64,000 bases of DNA from assembly GCA_025917655.1 (NCBI GenBank), contig CP084618.1, positions 930,001 through 994,000 on the forward strand. The letters run 5' to 3'. The notes below the pieces were generated by a model that worked only from the letters and a program-made list of their open reading frames with translations, was not told the origin of the DNA and did no database searches. This stretch comes from Chlorella sorokiniana (taxonomy: Eukaryota > Chlorophyta > Trebouxiophyceae > Chlorellales > Chlorellaceae). Below are positions 25,552 to 38,424 of this stretch, piece after piece (position 1 is the first letter of the stretch; every line of letters starts with the position of its first letter). The position numbers and the translations under genes are program-made.

Positions 25552-25947
25552 AGAGGCCCCACCTGGGCAGCTTGGCGATGCTTGGAAGCCACATGTTGAT
25601 ATCGAGTACTTCCCATTTCATTCTTTCCTTCGCTTCCACTCTTCCTGCCGCACGTGCTCTCCCTTTCGTGACCCTGCCACATCGCCGCCAGCTGCCGCCA
25701 GGCGGCGAGGTCGCTTTCATCTCTGCTTTCGCAGCCGGCATGCATCGTGATAATTTGATTATTGGCTACTTGCCCATTCTAAAAACATAGCAGGGGCCAC
25801 CGCCGGCCCGACTGCCGCTATATCGCAGTCAACAGCTAGTGCCTTGACCGCTTCACAGAGCACCGCTTGTTTCGTTTGATGTTCATTTATAACGAGGAGC
25901 CATAATCGCCTGGAAGATCCAGCAATAAGCCACTGGCGGCAGCCGTA
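25552..25947. other. Intergenic region, SPY 3' end to dynein 5' end
   Basis: This stretch of 396 bases should hold the SPY 3' UTR and the dynein promoter and 5' UTR. GC content is low for the window around 25,580-25,930. No TGTAA signal was found in the expected orientation, so the SPY polyadenylation site is unassigned. Confidence 0.4.
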
Positions 25948-28900
25948 ATGGATGCTCGCCACCGCTACCTGGCGGCAAGGGTATGGGGGCTTGGAGTCGT
26001 TCTGCAGGGCTGAATTGGACGTGCCGAGACCAATGCTGCCCCTCCCGGCCGCTGCAGCTGGAGACCACATTCACTGGCGTGACTCTCGATGAAGCCGAGC
26101 ACGCTGTCTCGTGAGCGTTTTGGCTGCAGGCAGCTCGACCAATACTTGATCATCAATGGCTGCCAGCCTGCTGAAAGCCTTGCTCTCGGCCTGCGATCGC
26201 TTGTGGTTGCCCATGCCTGTGCAGCTCCTTTCGCCGCGAGGTGGACGCCTTTCTGGCAGCTGGAGGACCGAAGTCGTTGACATGGTTTCACCAGGTGGGA
26301 CTCCGCCCTGCAGCCTGCCCCGGACCACCCGGCTAGGTTTCTGCGCTGCGCCGCTCGCCGCCGCCGCCTGCCGCCATTCACCTCCATGCTCGGGCCCCTG
26401 CTTCTGCTTGCAGGTGCCCTCCGCACTGGAGGGCGACCCAGCGGCCATCCCAAGGCTGTTTGTGGCGGATCTCGAGGTGGGCGCTTCATGCTTGGGCACC
26501 CTTCCGGCGACGGTGGCGGTCGCCCGGCACAGCGACACCACAGCGGGACATGAGGGCGGGGCAGTTTGCTGGCCGCCTCGACGTTGCCCAACCAGCCGCC
26601 GCGTCCCTCCTGACCTGTCCTCCCTGTGCAGGGGAGCAGCTGCAGGGCAAGGCGGTCACCTTCACACGCCCAGACCCCGAGCGGGCCGTGGATGCGGCCA
26701 ACCCCGTGCAAACATGCTGGCCACAGAGGTGTCGGCGCTGGCGCTGGCCCAGATGCAGGTGCGCTGGCGGGACGGGCAGAAGCTATGCGGAAGTTAGGCA
26801 GCAGCCAGATGGCAGCGAGGTGGCGGACACGCGGCAGCGAGCTGGCAGCCAGGCGGCAGGGAGCCCGGGACCCCGAAAGCCGCGCGGAAGCCACGCGGCG
26901 GCAGCCCCGACCCACCTTTGCACCGTCATCATTGCTGGGCTGGGCTGTGCGCCACGTTGCTGCAGGCGATGCTGAGGGAGGTCTACCTGCCTCTCATGAC
27001 GGCGCACGAGCCGAAGCACCGCCACGCGCAGCTGGGCAAGGAGGAGTTTGTGCAGGTGGGGCTTCTGTCGAGTGTGGTTTGCAAGCGGCGGCCGTGCGAG
27101 GCAGGGCAGCGTGTGCTGCTTTCTGGGCGTGGCACGCCCCCTGTTTGCTGCCTGCGCGGCGGCAACGCGCGGCTTCAACGCGCGGCTGCTGCCGTGCCGC
27201 CGCAGAGCGCCTCCAAGTTTGCGACGCTGCTGGAGGAGGCGGCGGCGGGCGCGGGCGTCACGGTGGCGCTGCCGCTGCCCGAGCCCCGCCACCTGGCGGC
27301 CGCCCTGGGCCGCGGCGGCTCCGCCAAGTCGCTGACTCGCGCCGCCGCCAACCCCGAGCTGGTGGCCCACTTTGCGGCGGCGCTGGGCGGCTGGTGCGAT
27401 GCACTGGAGGGCGCGCTGAACGACGCGCGGCGGCGGCGGCAGGGAAGGGCGGCGAGGACGCAGGTGAGCTGCTGTGCTGCTGGGGCCGTGTTTGGAGCGG
27501 TCGTGGTCGCGCCGCCGCTGTGCGGCCGCTGGTCGCGGCGCCATCAAGCTGCTGACCGTGCAGCCGCCGCACCAGGCGCCACAGCAGCACGCTCTGCACG
27601 CATGACTGCCTCTGCCGCCGCTATGGAGCCACAGCAGCACACCCTGCACGCATGGCTGGCCCCGCCCGAGCAGGCCCCGAGCTGGAGCTGGAGCACTGGC
27701 GCAGCCGCTCCTCCCGCCTCGCCGCAGCCGCGGAGCAGCTGCAGGGCGCGGAGCACCGCTGCGTGGCGGCGGTGTGCACGGCGGCGGGGGTGCCCGCCTG
27801 CGCGCGCTGGCGACAGCTGGAGGCGCAGCTGGCCGACGGCGTGGCGGAGGCGCAGGAGACCGTCAAGTACCTGGGCGCCCTGGATGCCAGCCTGCAGTGC
27901 ATCTACACGAGTGAGCCGCTGCTGTTTCTGCCGCCGCCGCCGCACTGCTGGCAGCCCGCCCCGGTCTCGCTCGTCCAGAGCGGCCCTGCAAGGGTTCGCC
28001 CGCCCTGGCCTCGGAGCATTTCTTGGAAGGCTCAGCCCGCCCTTGCCAAAGGAACCCTGCAAGGCTCGGCCCATTCTTGCCAGAGTGCAAGCAAGAACCG
28101 TGGGGCCGCTGGGGCAAAGGCAGGCTGCTTGGCTCAAGAGGTTTGAGGCTGGCTGGCTGGCGTCGGCCGCGTCGTTACACACGCCTGCCCCCCGCGCAGA
28201 GTCGCCCTCACAGATTGCCGAGGCGCTGCCCGTCATCTCCAACAACCTGCGCATGGTGCACAGCGTGTGCCGCCACTACTCCTCGCCCGCCACGCTGGCG
28301 GGCTACCTGCGCCGCGTGGCTGCCCAGCTGGCCAGGCGCTGCCGCCAGCACCTGCTGGCCCCCGGCAAGCTGTGGGAGCAGGAGAGGCCAGCCCTGGTCG
28401 CCGCTCTGGGCGAAGTGTGCGCCCTGCACGCCGCCTTTGTGGCCCAGGCGGGGCCCCTGCTGAACAACAACGGCGGCGGCGGCAGCGGCGGGCGGCGGCG
28501 GGCGGCGGCGGCGGCCCCAAGAAGGCTGCGGCGGCCGATTTGGCAGGCCCGACCAATGCCGCGGGAGCGGCGGCGGCGGCGGCGCCAGCTGGCGGGGGGC
28601 GCCGCCGCGGGCGCGGAGCTGGCGGACGCCGCCTTTGCCAGGTTCGGCCAGTTTGCGCGGCGGTGCGCCAAGCTGGCCGACATGTTTGGCACGGTGCACC
28701 AGTTCAGCCAGCTGGCGCAGCACACGCACATTGAGGGGGTGGCGGGCGTGCTGCAACAGTTTGACGAGGTGCGCGCCGCTTAGGAGGGGCGCTGCTGTCG
28801 AGGGAAGCCGCTGTCGGGCGCTGCCGCCGTGCGCGCTGGTGTCGAGGGGCGCTGCTGCCTCGAGGGACGCTGCCGCCGCGCCGGAAAAAGGAACGGCGCC

Positions 28901-31900
28901 GGCCGGGCTCCGCCCCGGTTCCTTCCACGCCAGCCAGCCACGCCCAAACAGGCCACACGGCACCCCTCCGAAGCCGCCGTGTGTGGCTGCTGCTCCCGCC
29001 CGACCCTTCTCAAGGCCGCCCCCGCTGCAGCGGCCGCTGTTGGGCGCCTCAACCCCGCGGCCGTAACGCGCTTGTGCCACTGCGTGTGCCGCCGTTGGAT
29101 CACCCTTCGTACCGCTCTTCGTACCGCCCCGTACCGCTCCAGTACCGCAGGTGGTGGAGGGCATCCAGCGCAAGCCGTACGACCTGCTGGACCACTCGCG
29201 CACCCAGTTCGACCGCGACCTGCTCGAGTTCTGCGTGCAGATGAACGACCTGGAGGCGGCGCTGCAGGTGGGCGGCGGCGCTGCGCAGACCGACGCGGCG
29301 GCGGGGCACTTGCAGCGGTGACGCCGGCGGCGGCTGTGTGTGGGGGAGGGGGTGCGGCTCTGTTCCAGCCGTGCGGCGGCGCCCGTGCGCGGGTGGAGGC
29401 GCCTTGTACCTGTCCACGACCCCACGCTGCTGCTGCTGCCGCTGCTCCAACAAGCGTAATGTGGGCGCCGTGCCGTGCAGGAGGTGCTCAACGCCGTCTT
29501 CGCGCGCGCCACCTCCACCGAGCACTCGCTGCTGCTGCTGCGCCAGTTCGAGCGCCTGCTGCACTCCGACTCCTTCCGCGCCGACCTGGACGCCAAGTAC
29601 GCCGCCGCCTTCCTGGCGTACGCCGCCGACCTGGAGGCGGTACAGGCGCTGTACGAGCGGCACAAGGCGGCGCCGCCCCGCGCGCGCGCCGCGCCCCGTC
29701 GCCGGCTGCATCGCCTGGTCCCGCCACCTGCTGCGCCGCGTCGAGGCCCCCATGGCCCGCTTCCGCGCCCGCCCCGCCCTGCTGGCGTCCAAGGAGGGGC
29801 GGCGGGCGGTGCGCACCTACAACCGGCTGTGCCAGGCGCTGCTGGAGTGTGAGGGCCTGTGGCACGCCGCCTGGCTGCGCTCCGTGGACAACGCGCGCGC
29901 ACAGCTCACCGCCACGCTGCTCACCGAGCACCCCGACACCGGTGGGTGGGGGGCTGCTGTGGATATTGCTTGTATGTATGGCAAGCAGCAAGACGGCGCC
30001 GCTGGGCTGCTGCTTCACGGCGGTGCCTGTCATCCTGTTGCATTGCCCCCCCCCCGCAGGCGCCCTGCTGGTCAACTTTGACCGCGGCGTGCTGCAGCTG
30101 ATGCGGGAGGCGCGCCACATGCGTCGCCTGGGGCTGGCCATCCCCGAGGCGGCGGCGGCGGTGCTGGCGCAGGAGGAAAAGCTGGAGCTCTACTTCTCAC
30201 AGCTCAGCCACGCGGTGCAGGTGGGAGGTGGCGCGCCTGCTGTCCACCCTTCTTCTCTTGTTGCTTAATGCTGCGACGGGACAGCTCGGCACGCGCGGCA
30301 GCAAGGCTTAAAGGGCGGCAAGGCACTGCCGGTGTAGGGTCGGGTGCTCTGCTCTGAGTGTTGGCGCGACGCTCGGGAACAGGGCGCTGCTGCCACCGCT
30401 CCGACGAGTCCCGCAGCCCGCGCCTGCTTCCCGCCCTGCCAGCGGCTCTGCACGTGCCCTGGCCACGGAACATGCTGCGATTGACCAGGCTGCTGCTGCC
30501 TCCCCCCCCCACCCCACCCCACCCGTGCGGCAGGAGATGGCACGCATCGGCGCCGCCTGCGAGCCGCGGGAGCAGCTGGCGCCGCTGCTGGCGCCGCACC
30601 TTGCAGACCTCGCCGACAAGGCGCAGCCCGGCCTGCACGTGAGGCTGCTGCTCTTGCCCATGCACCGCTGCCGCCCCCTTGCACCGCATGTCTGTCTTCA
30701 TATGCATGTGGGGCCGTCTGGTGCATTGTTTGATTCACAGGGGGGCCCTCAAGGCTGTCCATGATGCCCAAAGCGTCCCTCCTCCTTTTGGGCCTGCGCA
30801 GCTGTGCCCTGAAGGGCAACACCAGCTCACGGCCAGCCCAGCTGCCCCAGCACACCAACAGCATAACATGCTGTCGGTGACGTGACATTGTACATGAGTG
30901 CAGCGTGCCAACATGAAACAGCATGTTCCACCACCGCTGCAGGTGCTGACCTGGGCTTCGATGAACATCGATGGCTACCTGCACCGCTTGAACCAGGCAC
31001 GCGTCGAGTCCCCCTTTCCCCTTGCCTGCACAAACAGCGACGCCAGCTGGCAGCCTGCAAACCGCGCCGCCCGCCACCCGAACACACAGCGGCGCCCGGT
31101 GTCAGCCCTCCTGCGATGCCCTGCCTGCGTGCCTGCTCGCTTGCCTGCCTGCCAGTCCTATCTACTGCCCAGGCTTCTTCTCCTGAACTTTCGGCTTGCC
31201 ACTCACTTCAGCTTGCTGTCGCTGGGCCTCTGGCCCCCGTTTCCATTCATGCCCACGCACAGGGCCCTCACATGGCCCAGGGCCCCTTCAACCCCGACGC
31301 CCAAGGGCGTAGTTCTTTCTTTCTTTTCCGCGCGCAGGGCCTGGCGCGCGCCGACGAGCTGCTGCGCCAGGTGGCGGACCTGACGGGCGGCCGCCTGCGC
31401 GCCAACCTGGAGGCGGTGGCCGCCGCCGCCCTGCTGGACCTGCCCCCGGGCCGCTGCTTCGCCGCCGACGAGTTCCTGGCTCACCAGGTGGGGTTGGTGC
31501 TGGGTCAGTGTGATGTGTGTGTGTGTTTGTGTGTGCATGGTGGTGGCGTGGTGTGGCATGGCGTGGTGTATTGTGTGTTGTGTGTGTGTGGTGGGTGTGT
31601 GTGTGTGTGGGGGCGCAAAGGGGGAAATGCTGGGGCAGGGCGGTGGTGGGGTGGTGTTGCCCCCGCCCCCACACACATGAACACACACACACCACCGCAC
31701 CTATCACACCCAGCATCCCTCTCCAAGGCGATGCGTGCCTCCTGCCCCACCCCCCCCCCCCCCCACCCCACCCACACCCACCCACACACACACATCCCCC
31801 GCAGACCGACTTCCTGCGGCGCCAGGCGGCGGCGCTGGCGGTGCGCAACGCCGAGGCGCAGCGCGCCTGCGAGGAGCTGCTGGAGCTGGTCGGCCGCTGG

Positions 31901-31988
31901 CCCCGGGAGAACGGCGACGTCAAGCTGTCGGCCGACGCGTGTGGCGCGTTCCGAGACTACTGCGCGCGGTCCATGTACCAGGTGCGCC

Positions 31989-32024
<36 letters not shown>

Positions 32025-35000
32025 GCAAGATGCATGTGCGGGGTGAGTGGCGGTGCTGAGGGAGGGCTTGGTCCGTTTGTGTGAGATGTTGTTGTGGCGG
32101 TGGAGGATTCCCTTGGGCGGGGTGGTGGGGTGGAGGTGTGCGGCTGCAGCCGCAGGTGTGTGCGTGTGGGGGTGGGGTGAGGGCGAGGGGAAGGGCCAAC
32201 AGATTGGGGCGCGAAGGATCAGGCAGGCAGCAGGCAGGCTGATTGTCCCCACTGACCGAGCCCTCCTGCTTCTCGCCCCCTCGCCCCCACCCTGCCCTCT
32301 TACCGCAGTCCCTGCTGTCGGCCGTCAAGTCAAGCTTCGCCGCGCTGCAGCGCCGCCTTGGCCCCGCAAGCGAGAGCGGCGACGGCCTGCCCACGGAGCG
32401 TCCCGTTTTTAAGTTGGACCTCCAGCTGCTGGTGCCGCGCGTGGTGCCCTCCCCTTCCCTGGACGAACTGCAGCAGTCGATCGGCGCTGCCGCCAAGCTG
32501 GTGCGCCTTGTCTCATGGCTGGCGCTCGTGCACCCTCCGCACCACGCCCGCCCCCGCTGCCTGGGTCCTCTGCTCCCAGGCCCTCGCTCCACGGCCGCCT
32601 CCTTGTCTGTTTCTCCCAAATCGCCGCCTGCCGAGCCGCTTTGGAGAAACAAGTCCTTGTCCACCTGCCAGTCAACCCCGTCCCGCTCGCTCCGCCGCAG
32701 GTGCTTCAAGCGGGCGAGCAGCTGCGCGGTTGGGGCAGCGCGGGCGGCGGCTCCACCTATGCCGACATGCTGGCCGCGGATCCGGCGGTGGTGCAGCTCC
32801 TGCCGCTGCTGACTGGTAGCGTGGAGGGCATGAAGGCCGCGGTGCAGGAGCACCTGAGTGCGTGCAGCGGCGGCATGGGGGGGTTCTGCATGCTTGTCTG
32901 CCGGCTGCCTGTGCCCGCCTGCGCGTGGGGGATGCAGGCGGAAGCTGCACAGCCTCTGCCATGTGGGTCCAGGGCTGTGAGGGAGGCAACACATCTGCCC
33001 GGCCTGGCCACCCCGCCATGCTCCCCCTGCCAACCTCTCACCTCATCCCCCCCCGCTCCCTTGCCGCCGCAGAATCTTTCTCCCAGTTCGAGTTTCTTTG
33101 GAAGGCGGACCTTCAGGCGGAGTACAAGGCTTTCATGGCGGGCAACCCCTCCCTGGAGGAGTGCGAGGGGCGGCTGCGCCGCATCATGTCGGTGGAACAG
33201 GTGGGCCGGGGGCGCTGCTGGGGGGACGCTGCTGGGCGGGGCGCTGCTGGGGGAACTTGAAGGGGAAGGGGGGGGCTGAGTGGCTGTGTACCAAACAGAA
33301 GGCCCTCAAGCCTCTGCCTGTCGCCGACACATGGGGACGGGCTGCGATGCAGTGCAGCAGCCAAGCAGTTGGCTTCCGTGGCATTCCCGCGTGGCATGCG
33401 GGCCACATGTTCTCCTTTGGTGGGCTGCAGGTCCTTCACGCCCGCTGCGTCCATCCCCGGGCATTCTTGTGGCTGAAATCTCCTGCCGACAAGGTCCCTG
33501 CCCACCTCATCTCTGCAGGAGATTGCCCGGATTCCCGCCGTGCACACCCTGGGCGCGCTTTGCCTCGACAGCCAGCCGCTCAAGGCGTCGCTCAAGACGG
33601 AGGCGGCCGCTTGGAAAGAACACTTCTCCAGCACCATCCACCGCCGCGCGCACGCCGACCTCCTGGTGAGGCCGCACGCTGGGCTGGAAAGGTGGTGGTA
33701 CTTGTGTGTGTGTGTGTGTGTAGGGGATGGGGGCAGGGCAGCCTTGCTGGCCCTGCTCTTGCGGCGTTCTCCCTCGCAAGGGTTCGGCCCCACGCGGCGC
33801 TCAGGCGCCAGCCAGATCCCCTTGCCTGTCGCTACCTGCGCTGCTGCAAGAGCTCACGCCTGCTGGACCTGCTGCTCTGCCCTCCCGCCTCCTTGAGCGC
33901 CACCTCTTTCTCACACAATGCTCCCTCTGTGCGCGTGCTCCTCTCACCTGCTCCTCTATTTTCAGTTTTGATCTTGTTCCACCTTCATTCCTGCTTGCCC
34001 CAGGCATACGATCAGTACCTCCGAGAGCTGAACGCCCGGCTGGGCCGCCGCGTGGAGGACCTGGACGGTGCGGCGGTGCTGCGGCTCCTGCGGTTGCTGT
34101 CGATCTTGCTGTTGCCCTTGCTGCTGCTCTTGCTGTTGCTGCTGCTTCTGCGGTTGCCTTCCTGCTGCTGCATGCGCCGGACGGCATCTGTTGGCCTGCT
34201 GCTCGAGCCTGCTGCTACATCCACGCTGCTCCAGGGTCCCTGCAAGCTCACATCCTCTGACTGTCTGTCCGCTGCGCAGACGTGCGGGAGGTGGTGGGCG
34301 TTCTGCGTGAAGTGCGCGAGTACGAGGCAAACGTGGAGGGGTTGGTCGGCCCCATCGAAGACGTGTACGCGCTGCTGATGCGGTGAGCTCTGCTGCTGCT
34401 TTTACAGACAGCCGAGGCTGCTGCGGTGGTGGGAGTTGTTGCTGTGCAGACAGCCAGGGCTGCTGCGGTGAGAGCAGGACCATTTCGCCCAGCAAGGCAG
34501 GTAGAAGTGCTGCCAGCGGCGTCAGCGCAGGGAGGCATGCTCCCGCCAGGCAGGCAGCAGTGCCGGCAGCGCCGAGGCTGCACGCCACAGGTCGCCGTGC
34601 TTCGAGCAGGGTGTCGTCCCACCGCGCCTCCATTCGCTGTGACGGCCCCTCGCGCCCCTCGGGCTGGAGGGACCGTCGCGCTCTCCCGTGATCGTTCGCC
34701 TGCCTCCTCACCCCGCTGTGCCTGCTGCGCCTGCTGTGCCTGCTGTGACTCCCTGGGCTTACTTGCCTGCCGCCCGTGCGCCACGTTTCGCAGGTACGAG
34801 GTGCGCGTGCCCAAGGAGGAGGCCGACCTGGTGGGGGACCTGCGCTACGCCTGGCGCTCCCTCAAGAAGGTGGCGGCGGAGGTGTCGGAGCAGCTGGCCT
34901 CGGTGCAGGTGACTGTACTGGTTCTTGAGGGCCAAGCAGGGGCTGTGTTGCACCGTCTGCCTCTTGATTCGTGCAAAGGGAGGGTTGGACCGGGGGCGGG

Positions 35001-38000
35001 CTGGCAGGGCAGGCAATTGTTGCGCACGTGGCCTCCTTTGCCGCCAGGCGGTTGAAGGGGCGAGTCGGGTCGGGTCTGAGGCTGAGGGGGCGCAGCGCAG
35101 GCTGCGGGTTGTACCAGCAGCAGGAGCCCGGCGGCGGTGGCAGCGGTGCCGCATCCCGCAGTGGGGCCCTTGCGCTTGTTGACTGCCAGCCAGCTGCCCT
35201 GGACGCCTTGCCAGGAGTGAGCAAGGCGTTCAGGATAGCTGGCTGGCAGCCACAGGGCGCAAGGGCACCGCAGAGGGATCTGGCACTGCCGCTCAGAGGA
35301 TGTACCTGTTGCACCTGCCCCCTGCCCGTCTGCTCTCCCCCACACCACGCCGCCACACACACTGCCACCCCGGCAGCTTCAAAGGTTCAAAACATCGACT
35401 CGCCCTCCCATGCGCTGTGCGCCCCTCCCCCTGCCGACCGCAGGCCGGCTTCAAGCGCACCCTGGTCCGAGACGTGCGCGCGTTTGTGGCAGACGCCGCC
35501 GCCTTCCGCGCCGACTGGGAGGCGAGCGGGCCCACGGTGCCGGGGCTGGACCCCATGGAGGCCTCCCACCGACTGCGCAAGTTCCAGCAGCTGTTCGAGG
35601 TGGGCTCGGGGGTGGGGCAGCGTGCTTGTGCTGTGCTGTGCCTGTGCTAGGGAACCAAACGGGCTGCGCTCCTGCTTCACGCCTGTGTTGCCTGCCCCGG
35701 CACCCTGCCTGTGTCTTTGGCCTGGCCCGCCTCGCTCACACACCCGTTGCCTTCCCCCACCCGCCAGCTGCGCAAGCACAGCTGGGAGGGCTTCCGCAGC
35801 GGGGAGGAGCTGTTCGGGCTGCCGGTGACGCAGTACCTTGAGCTGGAGAAGACGGAGGAGGAGATCGTCATGCTGGACAAGCTGTACAGGTGGGCGGTAC
35901 CGCAGCGGTACCACATATCCTGCCGCCCTGTCCAAGCCGCAGGGTGGGAAGGCAGTGTTCCGCTCTTGAGAGAGCGGCATGTTGTCTGGCAGATGTGTTA
36001 ACGTTACACAGCATGGTTGATGGCTGGCGACACACCCCCGCCTGTTGTCTGCCCCGGCCCTACAATGCTGTTCCCGGCGGCGGCCTGCACGCTGCTCAGG
36101 CTCACAACAACCAACCCGCCGCGCCGTGCAGCCTGTACGTGAGCGTGATCACCACCATCCGCGGCTGGGGCGACCTGCTGTGGGCAGACGTGGTGACTAA
36201 GATCGACGGCATGGGCAGCCAGGTGGGCGGCGGCGGCGGCAATGTTGTTGCGGCGGCGGTGTGGCGGCAGCGGCGACAACGCTGTTGCGGCAGTGGTGTT
36301 GCGGCAGCGTCCTGGCCTGCACCAGCCGCACGCGCCTCTGGCACGCCAAGCTCTCCTGGTTCGGTGTCGTGGTGGTTGCAGCGCCTGCAAGGCTCCAGCC
36401 TTGCATGCCAGCGCCGCTGTTGGCAACCCGCCCATGCGTGCTGCTGCTGCCGGGCTGGCTGAGCCGGCTGGCTGAGCCTGCGCGCGTGCCTTGCCGACAG
36501 CCTGCATCGGCAGAGCTGGCGGCCTGCCTCGCTGTCCTCCTGCCTGCCACATCCTCCACGCTCCTTGCTGCGTGGCGGCTCACGCCGCGCGCCTTCTGTT
36601 TGTATCATACTTGTTGTTTTTTCAACTTACTAAGTTTTACTTTCTCATCCTTTCGTTCTTCTCCAACTTCTCCAATCATGATATTCTTCCGCGACGCAGG
36701 CCGCGGAGTTCCAGGTGTCTGCCAAGAAGCTGCCGCTGGCGCTGCGCGACTGGGCGGCCTACCGCGACTGCCGCCGCACCATCGACGACTTCCTTGAGCT
36801 GCTGCCGCTCTTCCAGAGCCTCAGCCACAAGTCTGTGCGCCCGCGGTGGGTCGCCGGGCGCGGCTCGCTGGGGCGCCTGCTGAGGGCTTGCCGCGGCTGG
36901 GTGCTTTGGTTGGTGGGTGGTTGGGTGGTTGGGGATGTAGGTGTGGGTGGTTCTGATGTCTGTCTGGGCAGGCTCGGGGAGGGGAACAGGTGCTGTGTGC
37001 CTGCTGCACTGGCAGGGAACACTTGCGTGAGGGCGGGACCAGCGGCGGGGGCAAGGAGCCTGCCCGGTGGGTGGGGGCTGGAAAGAACACGCGCCAGCCG
37101 CCGACAACCCCTCCCCCTGCACGTGCTCCTCCCTGCCCGCGCGGCGCAGGCACTGGACCGAGCTGCAGTCCATCACCGGCACGCAGTTCTCGCTGGCGGA
37201 GGACGTGTTCAAGCTGCGGCACCTGCTGGACGCCGGGCTGCTGGCGCACAGGTGGAGGGGCTTCGGGCGGGGGGGGTAATGGAGGGTAGGCAGTGCAGGT
37301 TGCCGAGCGGTAATGGAGGGTGGGTCCCAGCAGTGCAGCACCAGAAGGCAGGTCAGCACGGATGAATCAAGCACTATTGACCTTTTCAATGCCGTCGTGC
37401 CTTCTGGTGCTGTACTGTTGCTAGTACTGCACGCAGCAGTATAGCACTAGATGGCATGACGGCATTGCAAAGGTCAATAGTGCTTGATTTGCTCATGCTG
37501 AACTGCCTTCTAGTTGTACTGCTGCAGTGGGGGCGAAGCTGGGGAAGGGGGGTATGGGCAGCAGCTGCAGTGTATGGTGACGATGACCACTCCTGCGGGC
37601 CCGCTGCATTTCCATTTCCAACTATCACATGGAGCCCATGCCCTCTGCTTGACTCCCCACTTTGAAGTTTCCCCCACGGGACTGTGCAGGGAGGACGTGG
37701 AGGACTTGTGCAACTCGGCGATGAAGGAGGCCGCCATCGAGACCAAGCTGCGCGCGCTGGCGGCGCAGTGGGGCGCCGAGGCCTTCATCTTTGCCGAGCA
37801 CAAGCAGCGCGGCCCCGTCGTGCTCAAGGTGTGTGTGTGTGTGTGTGGGTGTGTATGGGGGGTGGGGGCGGGTGCCGCAATGGCGGTTCAGCGCCAGAGC
37901 AGGGCCTGCGCCCCTGTGCTTCCGGCGCCAACAGCGCGCGCGCTCCTGCATTTTTCTTCTCCACCCGCTCTCGGCTTGACTTCTACTCGCGTGTGCCGCC

Positions 38001-38390
38001 GCAGCCTGCCTGCCTGCTTACCGGGGACCCTCGTCCAACTTGCCCCCATCCTTCTTGTTGCCCCTCCCCAGCCCTCGGACACCTCCGAGCTGCTGGAGCG
38101 GCTGGAGGACTCGCTGATGGTGCTGGGATCCATGGCCACCAACCGCTACTCGGCGCCCTTCAGGCCGGAGGTGCAGGAGTGGATCAGGTGGGCGCCGCCA
38201 TCAGCCCTGTCCAGCTGCCCATTGTTTCCGCCCGTGTCCATCGCCCCGCTGCTGCTCGTCGCTCTTTATTTCATCCCATCTTCCTCTGTTTCAACCGCTG
38301 CGCCTTACGTTCTGTCCAGTCACCCGAGAAACCTCCTGACGACCCCCCCCCCCCCCCCCACCCACACACACACACACACACAACCCGCAC

Positions 38391-38424
<34 letters not shown>

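Larger units (their letters stand above)
25948..34067 (+). other. Dynein gamma HC: tail (DHC_N1), exons 1-21
   Basis: The tail dimerises and binds intermediate chains. Exons: 25948-25980, 26058-26110, 26225-26294, 26414-26476, 26632-26758, 26965-27054, 27206-27463, 27674-27910, 28200-28768, 29151-29267, 29481-29941, 30060-30220, 30534-30638, 30943-30996, 31338-31488, 31805-31981, 32309-32500, 32701-32857, 33073-33200, 33519-33665 and 34004-34067. Family hallmarks are [12 protein letters not shown] and [13 protein letters not shown] (exon 8), [18 protein letters not shown] (exon 9), [13 protein letters not shown] (exon 11) and [15 protein letters not shown] (exon 14). Frame breaks fall in exon 5, at the exon 7/8 junction, in exon 11 near 29,690, and probably twice in the Gly/Ala-rich part of exon 9 (28,480-28,620). 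Confidence 0.88.

Noticed and set aside
28208-29902. Open frame of 564 codons on the minus strand
   Set aside because: It lies opposite conserved dynein exons 9-11 and is rich in Arg, Ala, Gly and Ser. GC-rich coding DNA leaves the opposite strand open by chance; no family features are visible.
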